A DNA stretch of 64,000 bases from Cysteiniphilum halobium (lineage in GTDB: Bacteria; Pseudomonadota; Gammaproteobacteria; Francisellales; Francisellaceae): assembly GCF_003574425.1 (NCBI RefSeq), contig NZ_QLIU01000049.1, positions 1 through 64,000 on the forward strand, written 5' to 3'. This document shows positions 17,312 through 25,173 of the stretch, one piece after another; positions within the stretch are counted from its first letter, which is position 1; each line of letters begins with the position of its first letter. The position numbers and the translations under genes are program-made. The notes under the pieces are model-generated. The model had not been told where the DNA came from. It ran no database searches and saw nothing but the letters and a program-made list of their open reading frames with translations.

Positions 17312-18703
17312 ATGAATCGTCAACAACAGTCGTCTAAAATGATCGTCCTTATTACAATCGTTGCTGCACTAGCTGGATTATTATTTGGGATTGATACTGG
17401 CGTAATTTCAGGCGCTCTACCCTTATTACAAAAAGAATTCAATATTAGTACATTTGAACAAGAGATTGTGGTTAGCGCTGTTTTATTCGGCGCGTTTATA
17501 GGTACAATCGCAGGCTCCTTTATCTCTAAAAAATATGGGAGAAAATCTTCACTAATCCTTGCATCAGCCATTTATGCCATTAGTTCCCTTTTGTCTTCGA
17601 GTGCCTCAGATCAAAGCGTATTGATTGTATACCGATTAATGCTTGGTTTTTCTGTTGGTATAGCAGCTTTTGTTGCCCCTATGTACCTCTCAGAGATGGC
17701 GCCAAAACGCCTGCGTGGTGGAATTATTAGTATGTATCAGGTCATGGTATATCTTGGCATCTTCTTGTCGTTTGTAAGTGATACAATTTTTACTTATTTT
17801 GCGTCATGGCGAGGAATGCTTGGCATTATTGCAATTCCTGCAGTTATTATGTTTGCCTTATTATGGCTGCTACCTAAAAGTCCCCGCTGGCTTCTTATGA
17901 GTAAAGGTAATGATGATCAAGCAAGACAAATATTAACTAAAATAAGAGAATCAAATGATGAAATCACTGCAGAGATAGATGAAATTAGTCATGCTATTAA
18001 TCAAACAAAAAGTCAAAGCGGATTTAAACTTTTTTGTTATAACCGGCACTATAGAAAAGTTGTTGGATTCGGTATTCTACTGCAAGCTATGCAGCAGTTT
18101 ACTGGAATCAATATGATTTTTTATTACGCTTCTATTGTTTTTGGCATGGCTGGGTTTAATACTCCAGTTTCTCAAGGATGGGTAACGGTATTCATTGGTA
18201 TTGTTAATATTATTGCATGCTTAATCGCCATCCCACTTGTTGATAAAAAAGGGAGAAAGCCTCTATTATATTATGGCTATTTAGGCATGACTGTGGCCAT
18301 GGTATTTTTATCTTTAGTTTTTTATATTGGCGTCACCTCGTTAGCACTTAAAATTCTTGCAATTATTGCAATTGTTTTATTTTTGGTGACTTTTGCCTTT
18401 AGTTCAGGACCAGTAATTTGGGTCTTATGTGCAGAAATATTTCCTTTACAAGGAAGAGACTTTGGTTTGTGTATTGCCACTTGCACAAATTGGATTTCAA
18501 ACTTCATTTTAGCGCTATTTTTCTTAAGCGTACTTAAAGGTATTGGTCCTGGAAACACGTTTATGATATTCGCGATTATTAATTTTGTATGCTTATTTTT
18601 GATTTATTATTTCATACCAGAAACCAGAGGTATTTCATTGGAATCAATTGAGCAAAATCTCTTTTCTGGAGTTCGATTAAAAAACCTTGGACAAACAAAA
18701 TGA
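17312..18703 (+). CDS. MFS sugar porter, probable L-fucose transporter
   Basis: This is an inner-membrane proton-sugar symporter. The 463-residue protein has twelve helices and sugar-porter motifs (LLFGIDTGVISGAL in helix 1, GRKSS and GRKPL loops, PKSPRWLLMSKG, QQFTGINMIFYYA, PETRGISLE). It belongs to the XylE/GalP family and not the FucP family, yet sits inside the fucose cluster, so fucose is inferred from context only. It shares the family, but not close identity, with the porter at 8631-10034. A GGGGG site precedes the ATG, and its last four bases (ATGA) overlap the mutarotase. Confidence 0.85.
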   Translation: MNRQQQSSKMIVLITIVAALAGLLFGIDTGVISGALPLLQKEFNISTFEQEIVVSAVLFGAFIGTIAGSFISKKYGRKSSLILASAIYAISSLLSSSASDQSVLIVYRLMLGFSVGIAAFVAPMYLSEMAPKRLRGGIISMYQVMVYLGIFLSFVSDTIFTYFASWRGMLGIIAIPAVIMFALLWLLPKSPRWLLMSKGNDDQARQILTKIRESNDEITAEIDEISHAINQTKSQSGFKLFCYNRHYRKVVGFGILLQAMQQFTGINMIFYYASIVFGMAGFNTPVSQGWVTVFIGIVNIIACLIAIPLVDKKGRKPLLYYGYLGMTVAMVFLSLVFYIGVTSLALKILAIIAIVLFLVTFAFSSGPVIWVLCAEIFPLQGRDFGLCIATCTNWISNFILALFFLSVLKGIGPGNTFMIFAIINFVCLFLIYYFIPETRGISLESIEQNLFSGVRLKNLGQTK

Positions 18704-19023
18704 AACGTATTGCAGAAATAATCAAACTCAAACAAGATAAAATTGAAGAGTATATCCATTTACACCAAAATGTCCCTCATCAAGTACTACAAGAAATAAA
18801 AAAAGCCAATATCAATAACTATTCTATCTTTATCCATAATGATACGCTATTTGCTTACTTTGAATATGATGGTGAATGCTTTGAAAAAGATATGGAGTCC
18901 ATGGCAAATTCGCCAGTCATCCAACAGTGGTGGAAACAAACTGCCCCATGTCAAATCCCATTTGATGATAGACCGAAAAAACAATGGTGGAAAACAATAC
19001 CTTCAGTCTTTCTATTGGAGTGA
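18700..19023 (+). CDS. L-rhamnose/L-fucose mutarotase family protein
   Basis: It interconverts alpha and beta anomers of a 6-deoxy sugar before oxidation. The 107-residue alpha-beta ferredoxin-like protein has the family layout: RIAEIIKLKQDKIEEYIHLHQNV (with conserved His), NYSIFIHNDTLFAYFEYDG, MANSPVIQQWW and a tail with WWKTIPSVFLLE. It is related to RhaM (YiiL). Its start codon overlaps the transporter stop, so it is translationally coupled, and its place in a fucose cluster suggests L-fucose as substrate. Confidence 0.82.
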   Translation: MKRIAEIIKLKQDKIEEYIHLHQNVPHQVLQEIKKANINNYSIFIHNDTLFAYFEYDGECFEKDMESMANSPVIQQWWKQTAPCQIPFDDRPKKQWWKTIPSVFLLE

Positions 19024-19117
19024 ATCATATCCTATATCATTATGTATGATGCTAAGTAGTTTCTTAAGATAAAGAGTAGAGAAACATAAATTGTTTATAA
19101 CAAAAGAGGCATATATC

Positions 19118-19885
19118 ATGACAAATCAACAGGCTCAATCTATGAGATTAAGCGGTAAAAAAGCACTAGTAACTGCTGCAGGCCAAGGAATTGGTAAAGC
19201 ATCCGCAATCGCTATGGCAAAAGCAGGCGCACAAGTTATTGCCAGTGACATCAATATCAAGTTACTGCAGCAACTACAAGTAGAACACCCTGAGATTCAA
19301 ATAAAAGTATTAGATGTCCTAAATAATGAGGCAATTCAAGAGCTTTCTACCTCAATAGATACCATCGATATATTGTTTAATTGCGCTGGATTTGTCCATC
19401 ATGGAACAATTTTGGACTGTACAGACGACGAATGGGATTTTAGCTTTAATCTTAATGTTAAATCAATGTTTCACATGAATCATGCTTTTCTACCCAAAAT
19501 GCTTCAAAATGGTGGTGGAAGCATTATTAATATGGCATCTATTGCATCTAGCGTTAAGGGAGCACCTAACCGATTTTTATATGGAGCAACTAAAGCTGCT
19601 GTCATTGGCATGACAAAATCTCTTGCTATTGATTTTATAACACAAGGAATAAGGGTTAACGCAATTGCTCCTGCCACTGTTGAATCACCTTCATGGGAAG
19701 AGCGTGTCCGATCTCAAGGAAATGGTGATCCCGAACAAACACGCCGTGCTTTTATTGCGCGTCAACCGATAGGTCGCATTGGTAAAGCAGAAGAAATTGC
19801 CGCTTTGGTTGTCTATCTAGCCTCTGATGAAAGTTCATTTACAACAGGGACCGTACAAATCATAGATGGTGGCTGGAGCATATAG
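19118..19885 (+). CDS. SDR, predicted 2-keto-3-deoxy-L-fuconate dehydrogenase
   Basis: It is predicted to oxidise 2-keto-3-deoxy-L-fuconate at C4 using NAD+. The 255-residue short-chain dehydrogenase has the cofactor motif TAAGQGIG (19-26), NCAGF, the catalytic Ser in NMASIASS, YGATK, and a C-terminal GTVQIIDGGWSI. It resembles the DHRS6/BDH2-like branch, to which the Xanthomonas fucose-pathway enzyme belongs. An in-frame ATG-like start lies 27 bases upstream; the chosen ATG has AAGAGG at a good distance. It sits between the mutarotase and the FAH hydrolase. Confidence 0.8.
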   Translation: MTNQQAQSMRLSGKKALVTAAGQGIGKASAIAMAKAGAQVIASDINIKLLQQLQVEHPEIQIKVLDVLNNEAIQELSTSIDTIDILFNCAGFVHHGTILDCTDDEWDFSFNLNVKSMFHMNHAFLPKMLQNGGGSIINMASIASSVKGAPNRFLYGATKAAVIGMTKSLAIDFITQGIRVNAIAPATVESPSWEERVRSQGNGDPEQTRRAFIARQPIGRIGKAEEIAALVVYLASDESSFTTGTVQIIDGGWSI

Positions 19886-19941
19886 CAGCAAAATTTCTGT
19901 CAGTTAAATTTTTTGTTAACATGAATAATCAAAGGTGAACA

Positions 19942-20790
19942 ATGAAATTATTACGTTATTATCAAGATGGAGTCATTAAACCAGGACTGTTAGATAAGAA
20001 AGGACAAATTAGAGCGTTATCCGAATATGTTGAAGATATTTCTGATAACAACTTATTACCAGAAGCTATAAAGACCTTAAGGGGTCTTAACGTAGATAAG
20101 CTCCCACTTGTGCATGGCGAACCTAGATTAGCTGCATGTGTTGGTAATATCGGTAAATTTATCTGTATCGGTTTAAATTACGCAGATCACGCCGCTGAAA
20201 CTAATGCACAAATTCCAAGTGAACCTCTTATTTTCTCTAAATATACTAGTGCAATTTGTGGTCCAAATGACAATATTATTATTCCTAAAAACTCCACAAA
20301 AACAGACTGGGAAGTTGAGCTAGGTGTTGTTATAGGCAAAGGAGGTAAGCGAATTTCACAAGAAGATGCTCTCAACCATGTCGCTGGGTTTTGTGTTATT
20401 AATGATCTATCTGAACGTGAAGCTCAGTTGGAACGCCAAGGCCAGTGGGTAAAAGGAAAAAGCTTTGATAGCTTTGGTCCAATGGGGCCATACTTAGTCA
20501 CTCCCGATGAAATTGAAGATTATAATAATTTACATCTTTGGCTAGAAGTTGATGGAAAACGTTATCAAGATGGAAATACCAAAACAATGGTGTACAAAGT
20601 TCCTAAACTGATAAATTATCTTAGTCAATTCTTTAGTTTACAACCAGGTGATGTCATATCCACTGGCACCCCTCCAGGTGTAGGACTTGGACAAAAGCCT
20701 ACCCCCATTTATTTGCGTGCAGGACAAAAAGTTCGCCTAGGAATTGATGGCCTTGGCGTACAAACACAATACACAATTGATGAGGAGTAA
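19942..20790 (+). CDS. FAH-family 2,4-diketo-3-deoxy-L-fuconate hydrolase
   Basis: It is predicted to split 2,4-diketo-3-deoxy-L-fuconate into pyruvate and L-lactate, the last step of the pathway. The 282-residue protein has the fumarylacetoacetase-family core: GLNYADHAAET, the metal ligands in DWEVELGVVIG, NDLSEREAQ, KSFDSFGPMGPYLV and PGDVISTGTPPGVG. An AAAGGTGAAC site precedes the ATG. The order SDR-hydrolase-dehydratase is as expected for the oxidative fucose route, and the substrate is inferred from that context. Confidence 0.8.
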   Translation: MKLLRYYQDGVIKPGLLDKKGQIRALSEYVEDISDNNLLPEAIKTLRGLNVDKLPLVHGEPRLAACVGNIGKFICIGLNYADHAAETNAQIPSEPLIFSKYTSAICGPNDNIIIPKNSTKTDWEVELGVVIGKGGKRISQEDALNHVAGFCVINDLSEREAQLERQGQWVKGKSFDSFGPMGPYLVTPDEIEDYNNLHLWLEVDGKRYQDGNTKTMVYKVPKLINYLSQFFSLQPGDVISTGTPPGVGLGQKPTPIYLRAGQKVRLGIDGLGVQTQYTIDEE

Positions 20791-20916
20791 ATTTATACAC
20801 CGCATGACCTATTAGAAAAATCTAGTGGTATTTTATATTAAAAAGTCGTAAGCACAGAAACTAGTATTGTAGAAACCACAGCATTATATATTTTATTTTA
20901 GTGAAAGGAGATATTA

Positions 20917-22227
20917 ATGACTAAAGAAATAATTATCACCGAACTTAATGTGTATGATATTCGTTTCCCAACCTCTAAAAGTTTAGCAGGATCGGATGCG
21001 ATGAACAAAGATCCAGATTACTCCGCCGCATACGTTACTCTACATACAAATCAACCTGAGTTAGAGGGAAATGGTCTTACCTTCACAATTGGGCGAGGAA
21101 ATGAAATTTGTACTTTAGCAATCAAAGCTTTAGCTCCACTACTCATTGGTAAAAAGCTTGTTGATTTTACTAAAGATATGGGTGCTTTTTGGAAATATAT
21201 TACTAACGATAGCCAGTTACGCTGGATTGGTCCAGACAAAGGTGCTATTCATTTGGCAACAGCTGCTGTTGTAAATGCAGTTTGGGATTTATGGGCCAAA
21301 CAACAAGCTAAACCGCTATGGGAGCTAGTAGTAGATATGTCTCCAGAAGAGCTGGCGCGCTGTATTGATTTTACTTATTTAACAGATGTTCTCACGCCAA
21401 ATGAAGCACTTGCTTTACTGCAAAAACAGGCACCACATAAAGCACAGCGTAAAAAAGAAATGTTAACAAAAGGTTATCCAGCCTATACAACTTCTGCTGG
21501 ATGGCTTGGATATTCTGATGAAAAGTTACGTCGTTTATGTCAAGAAGCCATTGATGCAGGATGGAATCATATTAAATTAAAAGTGGGTGATAATTTGCAA
21601 GATGATATTCGGCGCTGCACCATTGCCAGAGAGGTTATAGGCCCTCATCGTAAATTAATGATGGACGCAAACCAACGTTGGGAAGTCTCTCAAGCAATAC
21701 AATGGATGGATGCCTTAAAACAATTTAAACCATGGTTTATTGAAGAGCCGACAAGCCCAGATGACATACTAGGGCATAAAAAAATTAAAGATGCCATTTC
21801 TCCTATATGGGTTGCCTCTGGAGAAATGTGTCAGAACCGTATTTTGTTTAAACAATTTATTGAGAGTGGCGCATTAGATATTGTCCAAATTGATAGTTGT
21901 CGTTTAGGCGGTGTCAACGAAGTGTTAGCAGTCTACTTAATGGCTGCCAAATTTAATATTCCCGTATGTCCTCATGCTGGAGGCGTTGGTCTATGTGAGT
22001 ATGTTCAACACTTAGCCATGATTGACTATATCTGCATTTCTGGTTCATTAACTGATAGGGTGCTTGAATATGTCGATCATTTACATGAACATTTTGTTGC
22101 ACCTGTAAAAATAGAAAAAGGGCATTATATCGCACCGACAGTGCCAGGCTATAGTATTACGATGTATCCTGAAACGATAAATCAGTATGAATTTCCAAAC
22201 GGTCTAAAATGGGCGGCAATATCATGA
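20917..22227 (+). CDS. L-fuconate dehydratase
   Basis: This enolase-superfamily enzyme dehydrates L-fuconate to 2-keto-3-deoxy-L-fuconate. The 436-residue protein matches the characterised FucD family: DIRFPTSKSLAGSDAMNKDPDYSAAYV-type N-terminus, the KxK base (HIKLKVGD), metal ligands in MMDANQRW, FIEEPTSPDD and SGEMCQNR, and the general-acid His in CPHAGGVGLCE. This is the most diagnostic enzyme of the cluster. An AAAGGAG site precedes the ATG, and the stop overlaps the next start by four bases. Confidence 0.93.
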   Translation: MTKEIIITELNVYDIRFPTSKSLAGSDAMNKDPDYSAAYVTLHTNQPELEGNGLTFTIGRGNEICTLAIKALAPLLIGKKLVDFTKDMGAFWKYITNDSQLRWIGPDKGAIHLATAAVVNAVWDLWAKQQAKPLWELVVDMSPEELARCIDFTYLTDVLTPNEALALLQKQAPHKAQRKKEMLTKGYPAYTTSAGWLGYSDEKLRRLCQEAIDAGWNHIKLKVGDNLQDDIRRCTIAREVIGPHRKLMMDANQRWEVSQAIQWMDALKQFKPWFIEEPTSPDDILGHKKIKDAISPIWVASGEMCQNRILFKQFIESGALDIVQIDSCRLGGVNEVLAVYLMAAKFNIPVCPHAGGVGLCEYVQHLAMIDYICISGSLTDRVLEYVDHLHEHFVAPVKIEKGHYIAPTVPGYSITMYPETINQYEFPNGLKWAAIS

Positions 22228-23216
22228 AAAAAAGACAAATTGGTACCACGGACATTAGAGTGACAGAACTTGGGCTAGGCGGTGCGCCTTTAGGTAATTT
22301 ATATCAAAAAATATCAAATCTTCAAGCAAATGAAACCATAAAAATGGCTTGGCAGAGTGATATCCACTACTTTGATACTGCACCTCAATATGGCTCAGGA
22401 TTAAGTGAACATCGCCTAGGCTACTTTCTGCAAGAGCAACAACAAGATAAGTTTGTGTTATCAACAAAAGTTGGTAAAATCCTAAGGCCAACAAGTGGCA
22501 TAGCTCAAGCAGATGAAGACTGGTTCATTAACCCTTTACCCTTTCAAGTAATATATGACTACTCATATGATGGGTTTCAAAGAAGCATTGAGGATAGTCT
22601 GCAACGTCTAGGACTAAATCATATCGACATTGTTCACATTCATGACCTTGATCATCTTGTATTAAAAGATACTTTTCATCGTTACTTCAAGCAGGCAATG
22701 GAATCCGGCTATCCCTTATTAGCCAAACTCAAGAAACAAGGAATGATTGGCGCAATCAGTATGGGAGTTAAGCAATGGGAAGTCTGTCAAGATGCTTTAA
22801 AATATGGTGATTTTGACTGCTTTATGTTGCAGGATAGCTATACACTTCTAGATCACAATGCATTGGAGTTTTTAAATCAATGTGCTAAAAAAGGCATTAG
22901 TGTACTTGTAGCAGGCGCTTTTAGCTCAGGAATCCTGGTTGAAGGCTCTGCAAATAAAAATGCCAAATACCAATACAATCTAGCAAGTAATGAAATTATC
23001 CAGCGTGTCAAAGCATTAGAGAAAATATGCCAACAATTTAATGTGCCTTTGCCTGCTGCTGCACTTCAATTTCCTTTACGCCATCCAGCTATTGCATCAG
23101 TTGTTGCTGGGATGAATACCGCAGAACAAGTAATGCAAAATAAACTATGGTTAAACACCAAAATTCCAGAGGCTCTCTGGCAAGAGATGAAAAGAAGTAA
23201 CCTTATCCCAGAGTAA
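22224..23216 (+). CDS. Aldo/keto reductase, L-fucose 1-dehydrogenase type
   Basis: It is predicted to oxidise L-fucose at C1 to the lactone with NAD(P)+, the first step of the pathway. The 330-residue protein has the AKR landmarks GLGGAPLGNLY, the catalytic Tyr in FDTAPQYGSGLSE, Lys in TKVGK and His in VHIHDLD. It belongs to the D-threo-aldose 1-dehydrogenase branch. The in-frame ATG 15 bases earlier lies inside fucD; the ATG at 22224 overlaps the fucD stop (ATGA) and fits the family start. Confidence 0.86.
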   Translation: MKKRQIGTTDIRVTELGLGGAPLGNLYQKISNLQANETIKMAWQSDIHYFDTAPQYGSGLSEHRLGYFLQEQQQDKFVLSTKVGKILRPTSGIAQADEDWFINPLPFQVIYDYSYDGFQRSIEDSLQRLGLNHIDIVHIHDLDHLVLKDTFHRYFKQAMESGYPLLAKLKKQGMIGAISMGVKQWEVCQDALKYGDFDCFMLQDSYTLLDHNALEFLNQCAKKGISVLVAGAFSSGILVEGSANKNAKYQYNLASNEIIQRVKALEKICQQFNVPLPAAALQFPLRHPAIASVVAGMNTAEQVMQNKLWLNTKIPEALWQEMKRSNLIPE

Positions 23217-23219
23217 TGT

Positions 23220-23290
23220 AATATAAAGCACCTCCCAAGAAATTCTAATGGGCGGACAGTGCCCAAATATGTAACTCGACTCCATATAAC
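23220..23290. repeat. 71-bp direct repeat, left copy (flanks copper island)
   Basis: The segment from 23220 to 23290 is repeated in the same orientation at 30308-30378 with a single difference (GTAACTCG against GCAACTCG). It contains GGGCGGACAGTGCCC and begins only four bases after the aldose dehydrogenase stop. It lies next to a decayed IS982 transposase, so it is probably a solo insertion-sequence end or the scar of one. Confidence 0.9.
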
Positions 23291-23309
23291 CTCAGTTCGG
23301 AGTTTCGGT

Positions 23310-23868
23310 TTATAAAACACTCAATCTTCTCTGTCCAACAATAGAGATAGGATCAATAACCCATACTGCTAGGCATGTCATTAAATTTGTGCATGCATTT
23401 ACAGGTGAGCGATGTCTCGTATGGCACAACATTAAACTATTTTTCAAATGGTCAAATAGTGTTTCAATCATACCTCTATGGCGTAACAATTGCTTTTTCT
23501 GTGGTGTTCTAAATAGTTTTTTCATATTCTTTTTGAGCGTAGTAATCAGTTTAAGCCCTTGTTGTGCAAAGCAGGACAAAGGTAAAATAGCTTTGCTCAT
23601 CAGCTCTACAAAACGATTATACGATGGTGCTTGAGGAAAATATTCACGCCAATAAACTTTGATAAACTCGTTGTAATATATTTTGAAATTGCGATTGAGT
23701 TATCTGGAACATAATAAAAATTGTCATAATTTCGCTCACTGCTAATTGTTGCGCTTTGCCATATTTTCTGTTTCTATCCATGCCAATTTGTTTGAGTTTA
23801 AGTTGCTTTTCATAGATAATGCAAAAGTCGTCTATGCGGCAAAATGTTGAAATAAGTAGTTCTATCAT
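23310..23868 (-). pseudogene. IS982-family transposase remnant
   Basis: Read leftwards, the frame at 23644-23868 encodes the IS982 N-terminus (TFCRIDDFCIIYE, SEIMTIFIMFQ). After a frameshift a second frame reads EYFPQAPSYNRFVELMSKAILPL and then jumps straight to GLKLITTLKKNMK and RHRGMIETLFDHLKNS...RHRSPVNACTNL. About one third of the normal protein, including the first two DDE aspartates, is missing between LPLSCFAQ and QGLKLIT, while the final Glu (IET) remains. The element cannot transpose by itself. The right end is near 23290 (CTCAGTTCGG); I cannot place the left end. Confidence 0.85.
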
Positions 23869-23907
23869 GTTGATCTTGAGAAATTACCATAAGAATTACT
23901 TATTTTA

Positions 23908-24093
23908 ACACCATCAACCCCTGTTAAAGCAATTAAGCAATCACTTCATGAACTGAAAGCCAATTCCTGTTGGTCAGAAAACTGGGCTTTATTTATTGAT
24001 ATGATGGTATATGGCGATAAGCTAAGTTATCACTCAGCAATGAAAACACTAAAAAAGCTATCTGATATTGCAATTCATGCGATTAATAATTAA
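23908..24093 (+). pseudogene. C-terminal remnant of an unrecognised gene
   Basis: An open frame with protein-like composition runs from about 23908 to the stop at 24091 (…LKANSCWSENWALFIDMM, KLSYHSAMKTLKKL, ending IAIHAINN) but has no plausible start. It lies immediately after the IS982 remnant, so it is probably the 3' stub of a gene cut by the insertion. I do not recognise the family. Confidence 0.35.
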
Positions 24094-24270
24094 TTGATAT
24101 AATTATGACATTGACCTGTATGAAAGCTTTATTGCTGAGTTTTTAATAGTATCAGTTGATTAATTTTTGCATATTACAAGAGCTAGTAGCTTTATTTTAG
24201 ATACATATTATATCCATATACACTAAATTATGTTTCCTCAAATATTTTGAAAAATAATCTAATTATATTC

Positions 24271-24301
24271 TTGACCTTAACCTTAAGGTTAATCATATAG
24301 T
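24271..24301 (+). promoter_or_regulatory. MerR-type promoter and operator
   Basis: TTGACC (24271-24276) and TATAGT (24296-24301) are 19 bases apart, the over-long spacer typical of MerR-family promoters. The spacer holds the perfect 16-base palindrome TTAACCTTAAGGTTAA (24277-24292), with ACCTTAAGGT at its core. It points at the MerR gene and the cus genes beyond it, so the regulator probably controls its own operon. Confidence 0.82.
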
Positions 24302-24335
24302 TATAAGTAAATAAATGTATTTAGGATATACCAGT

Positions 24336-24761
24336 ATGAATATTGGTGAGCTTTCTAAATTACTTGGTATTACCAATGTAACAATAAGGCATTATGAAAA
24401 AGTAGGATTATTACAGCCAGATAGAAATCAAAATGGCTATCGCCAATATGATGACAAGGCTGTAGAAAAGCTAAGGTTCATTGAGAATGCTAAATTTATG
24501 GGATTTAGTTTATCAGAAATTAATGAGCTTTTTTCATTAGAGCGTCAGTATATATCCAGTATTGAGATAAAACAAAAAGTCCAGTCTAAGCTATCTGATA
24601 TCAAGGACAAAATATATTTACTTAAGCAATTAGAGAAAAACTTAATGCGATTGGATCAAACTTGTGATGGAAGCAGGCCTTCTTCAGAGTGCCCAATTAT
24701 GGAAAGCCTTTATACATTAGAGGTTGGTCATACAAGGAGTCTTAAAAATGGAAAAGCATGA
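24336..24761 (+). CDS. MerR-family metal-responsive regulator (CueR/ZntR group)
   Basis: The 141-residue protein has the winged helix (MNIGELSKLLGITNVTIRHY), a dimerisation coiled coil and a C-terminal metal loop. Ser76 aligns with the Ser that marks Cu(I)/Ag(I) sensors such as CueR (zinc sensors have Cys there). The loop cysteines Cys110 and Cys119 are eight residues apart, as in ZntR-like proteins; CueR has seven between them. Copper or silver is the better guess given CusB, CusF and CusA downstream. The frame opens seven codons earlier, but ATG 24336 is the family start. Confidence 0.85.
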   Translation: MNIGELSKLLGITNVTIRHYEKVGLLQPDRNQNGYRQYDDKAVEKLRFIENAKFMGFSLSEINELFSLERQYISSIEIKQKVQSKLSDIKDKIYLLKQLEKNLMRLDQTCDGSRPSSECPIMESLYTLEVGHTRSLKNGKA

Positions 24762-24786
24762 AATAAAGCAGCGTCAACTACCTCGC
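24748..24786 (+). pseudogene. Start of a gene cut by the IscB-type insertion
   Basis: An AAGGAGT site (24733-24739) sits eight bases before the ATG at 24748, and the frame reads MEKHEIKQRQL before entering the structured RNA region. It overlaps the end of the MerR gene by 14 bases, as in a coupled operon. The reading continues to a stop within the RNA-like segment and no matching remainder is seen beyond it. It is probably the first codons of a lost metal-resistance gene whose identity cannot be told. Confidence 0.4.
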
Positions 24787-25037
24787 TCTGAAGGACGGAG
24801 CTTGAAGGTTTGGAATTTAGGAATGGTTGACCAGCCTAAGCACTTCAAGTGCTACGTTAGATAGGTTAGGACACCTTAGAGTGCTTCTCCAGCTTTAGGT
24901 CCTGTCGCTAACAGTTAAACAGTGCGTAGATACGAACAGTGCTTTAGTGTAAAAAGCCTTTCTAACATTGCGAGGAGAAATTTACCGGCGAAAGCTGAGC
25001 GTTAGTTAGGTAACTAACAAAAAAGAGGATTAGAAAG
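24781..25037 (+). ncRNA. HEARO-like (IscB omega) RNA
   Basis: About 250 bases without an ORF show strong local pairing: GCTCTG/CGGAGC near 24785-24803, AGCACTT/AAGTGCT near 24839-24853, AGGAC/GTCCT bracketing the middle, and a GAAA tetraloop stem CGGC/GCTG near the 3' end. It directly precedes an ORF starting like IscB. HEARO RNAs are defined by exactly this position and guide IscB nucleases. The exact ends are not visible, and I rely on position plus structure and not on an alignment. Confidence 0.5.
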
Positions 25038-25136
25038 ATGCAGAAAGCATTCGTGTTAGACAAAAACAATGGTTTCCAGCTCAAGAATTGGATGAATGTT
25101 AATCGTTTACGCTTTGTTAAAGCGGGAGACAAGTAA
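25038..25136 (+). pseudogene. Truncated IscB-like ORF (RRXRR start)
   Basis: A 32-residue ORF starts MQKAFVLDKN, matching the xFVLDKN opening of IscB and related RRXRR-HNH proteins, and ends VNRLRFVKAGDK, which fits the RARxLLxxGKA step of that domain. A stop follows. The bridge helix, RuvC and HNH parts are absent. AGAGGATT precedes the ATG. It is probably a decayed remnant; the RNA upstream is better preserved. Confidence 0.45.
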
Positions 25137-25173
25137 AAATAGTGATCATAATAAGTTTTGGAGAAGGTTAGCT

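Noticed and set aside
23310-24093. A functional transposase or complete IS
   Set aside because: There is a frameshift and a deletion of the catalytic core, and no left end can be recognised.
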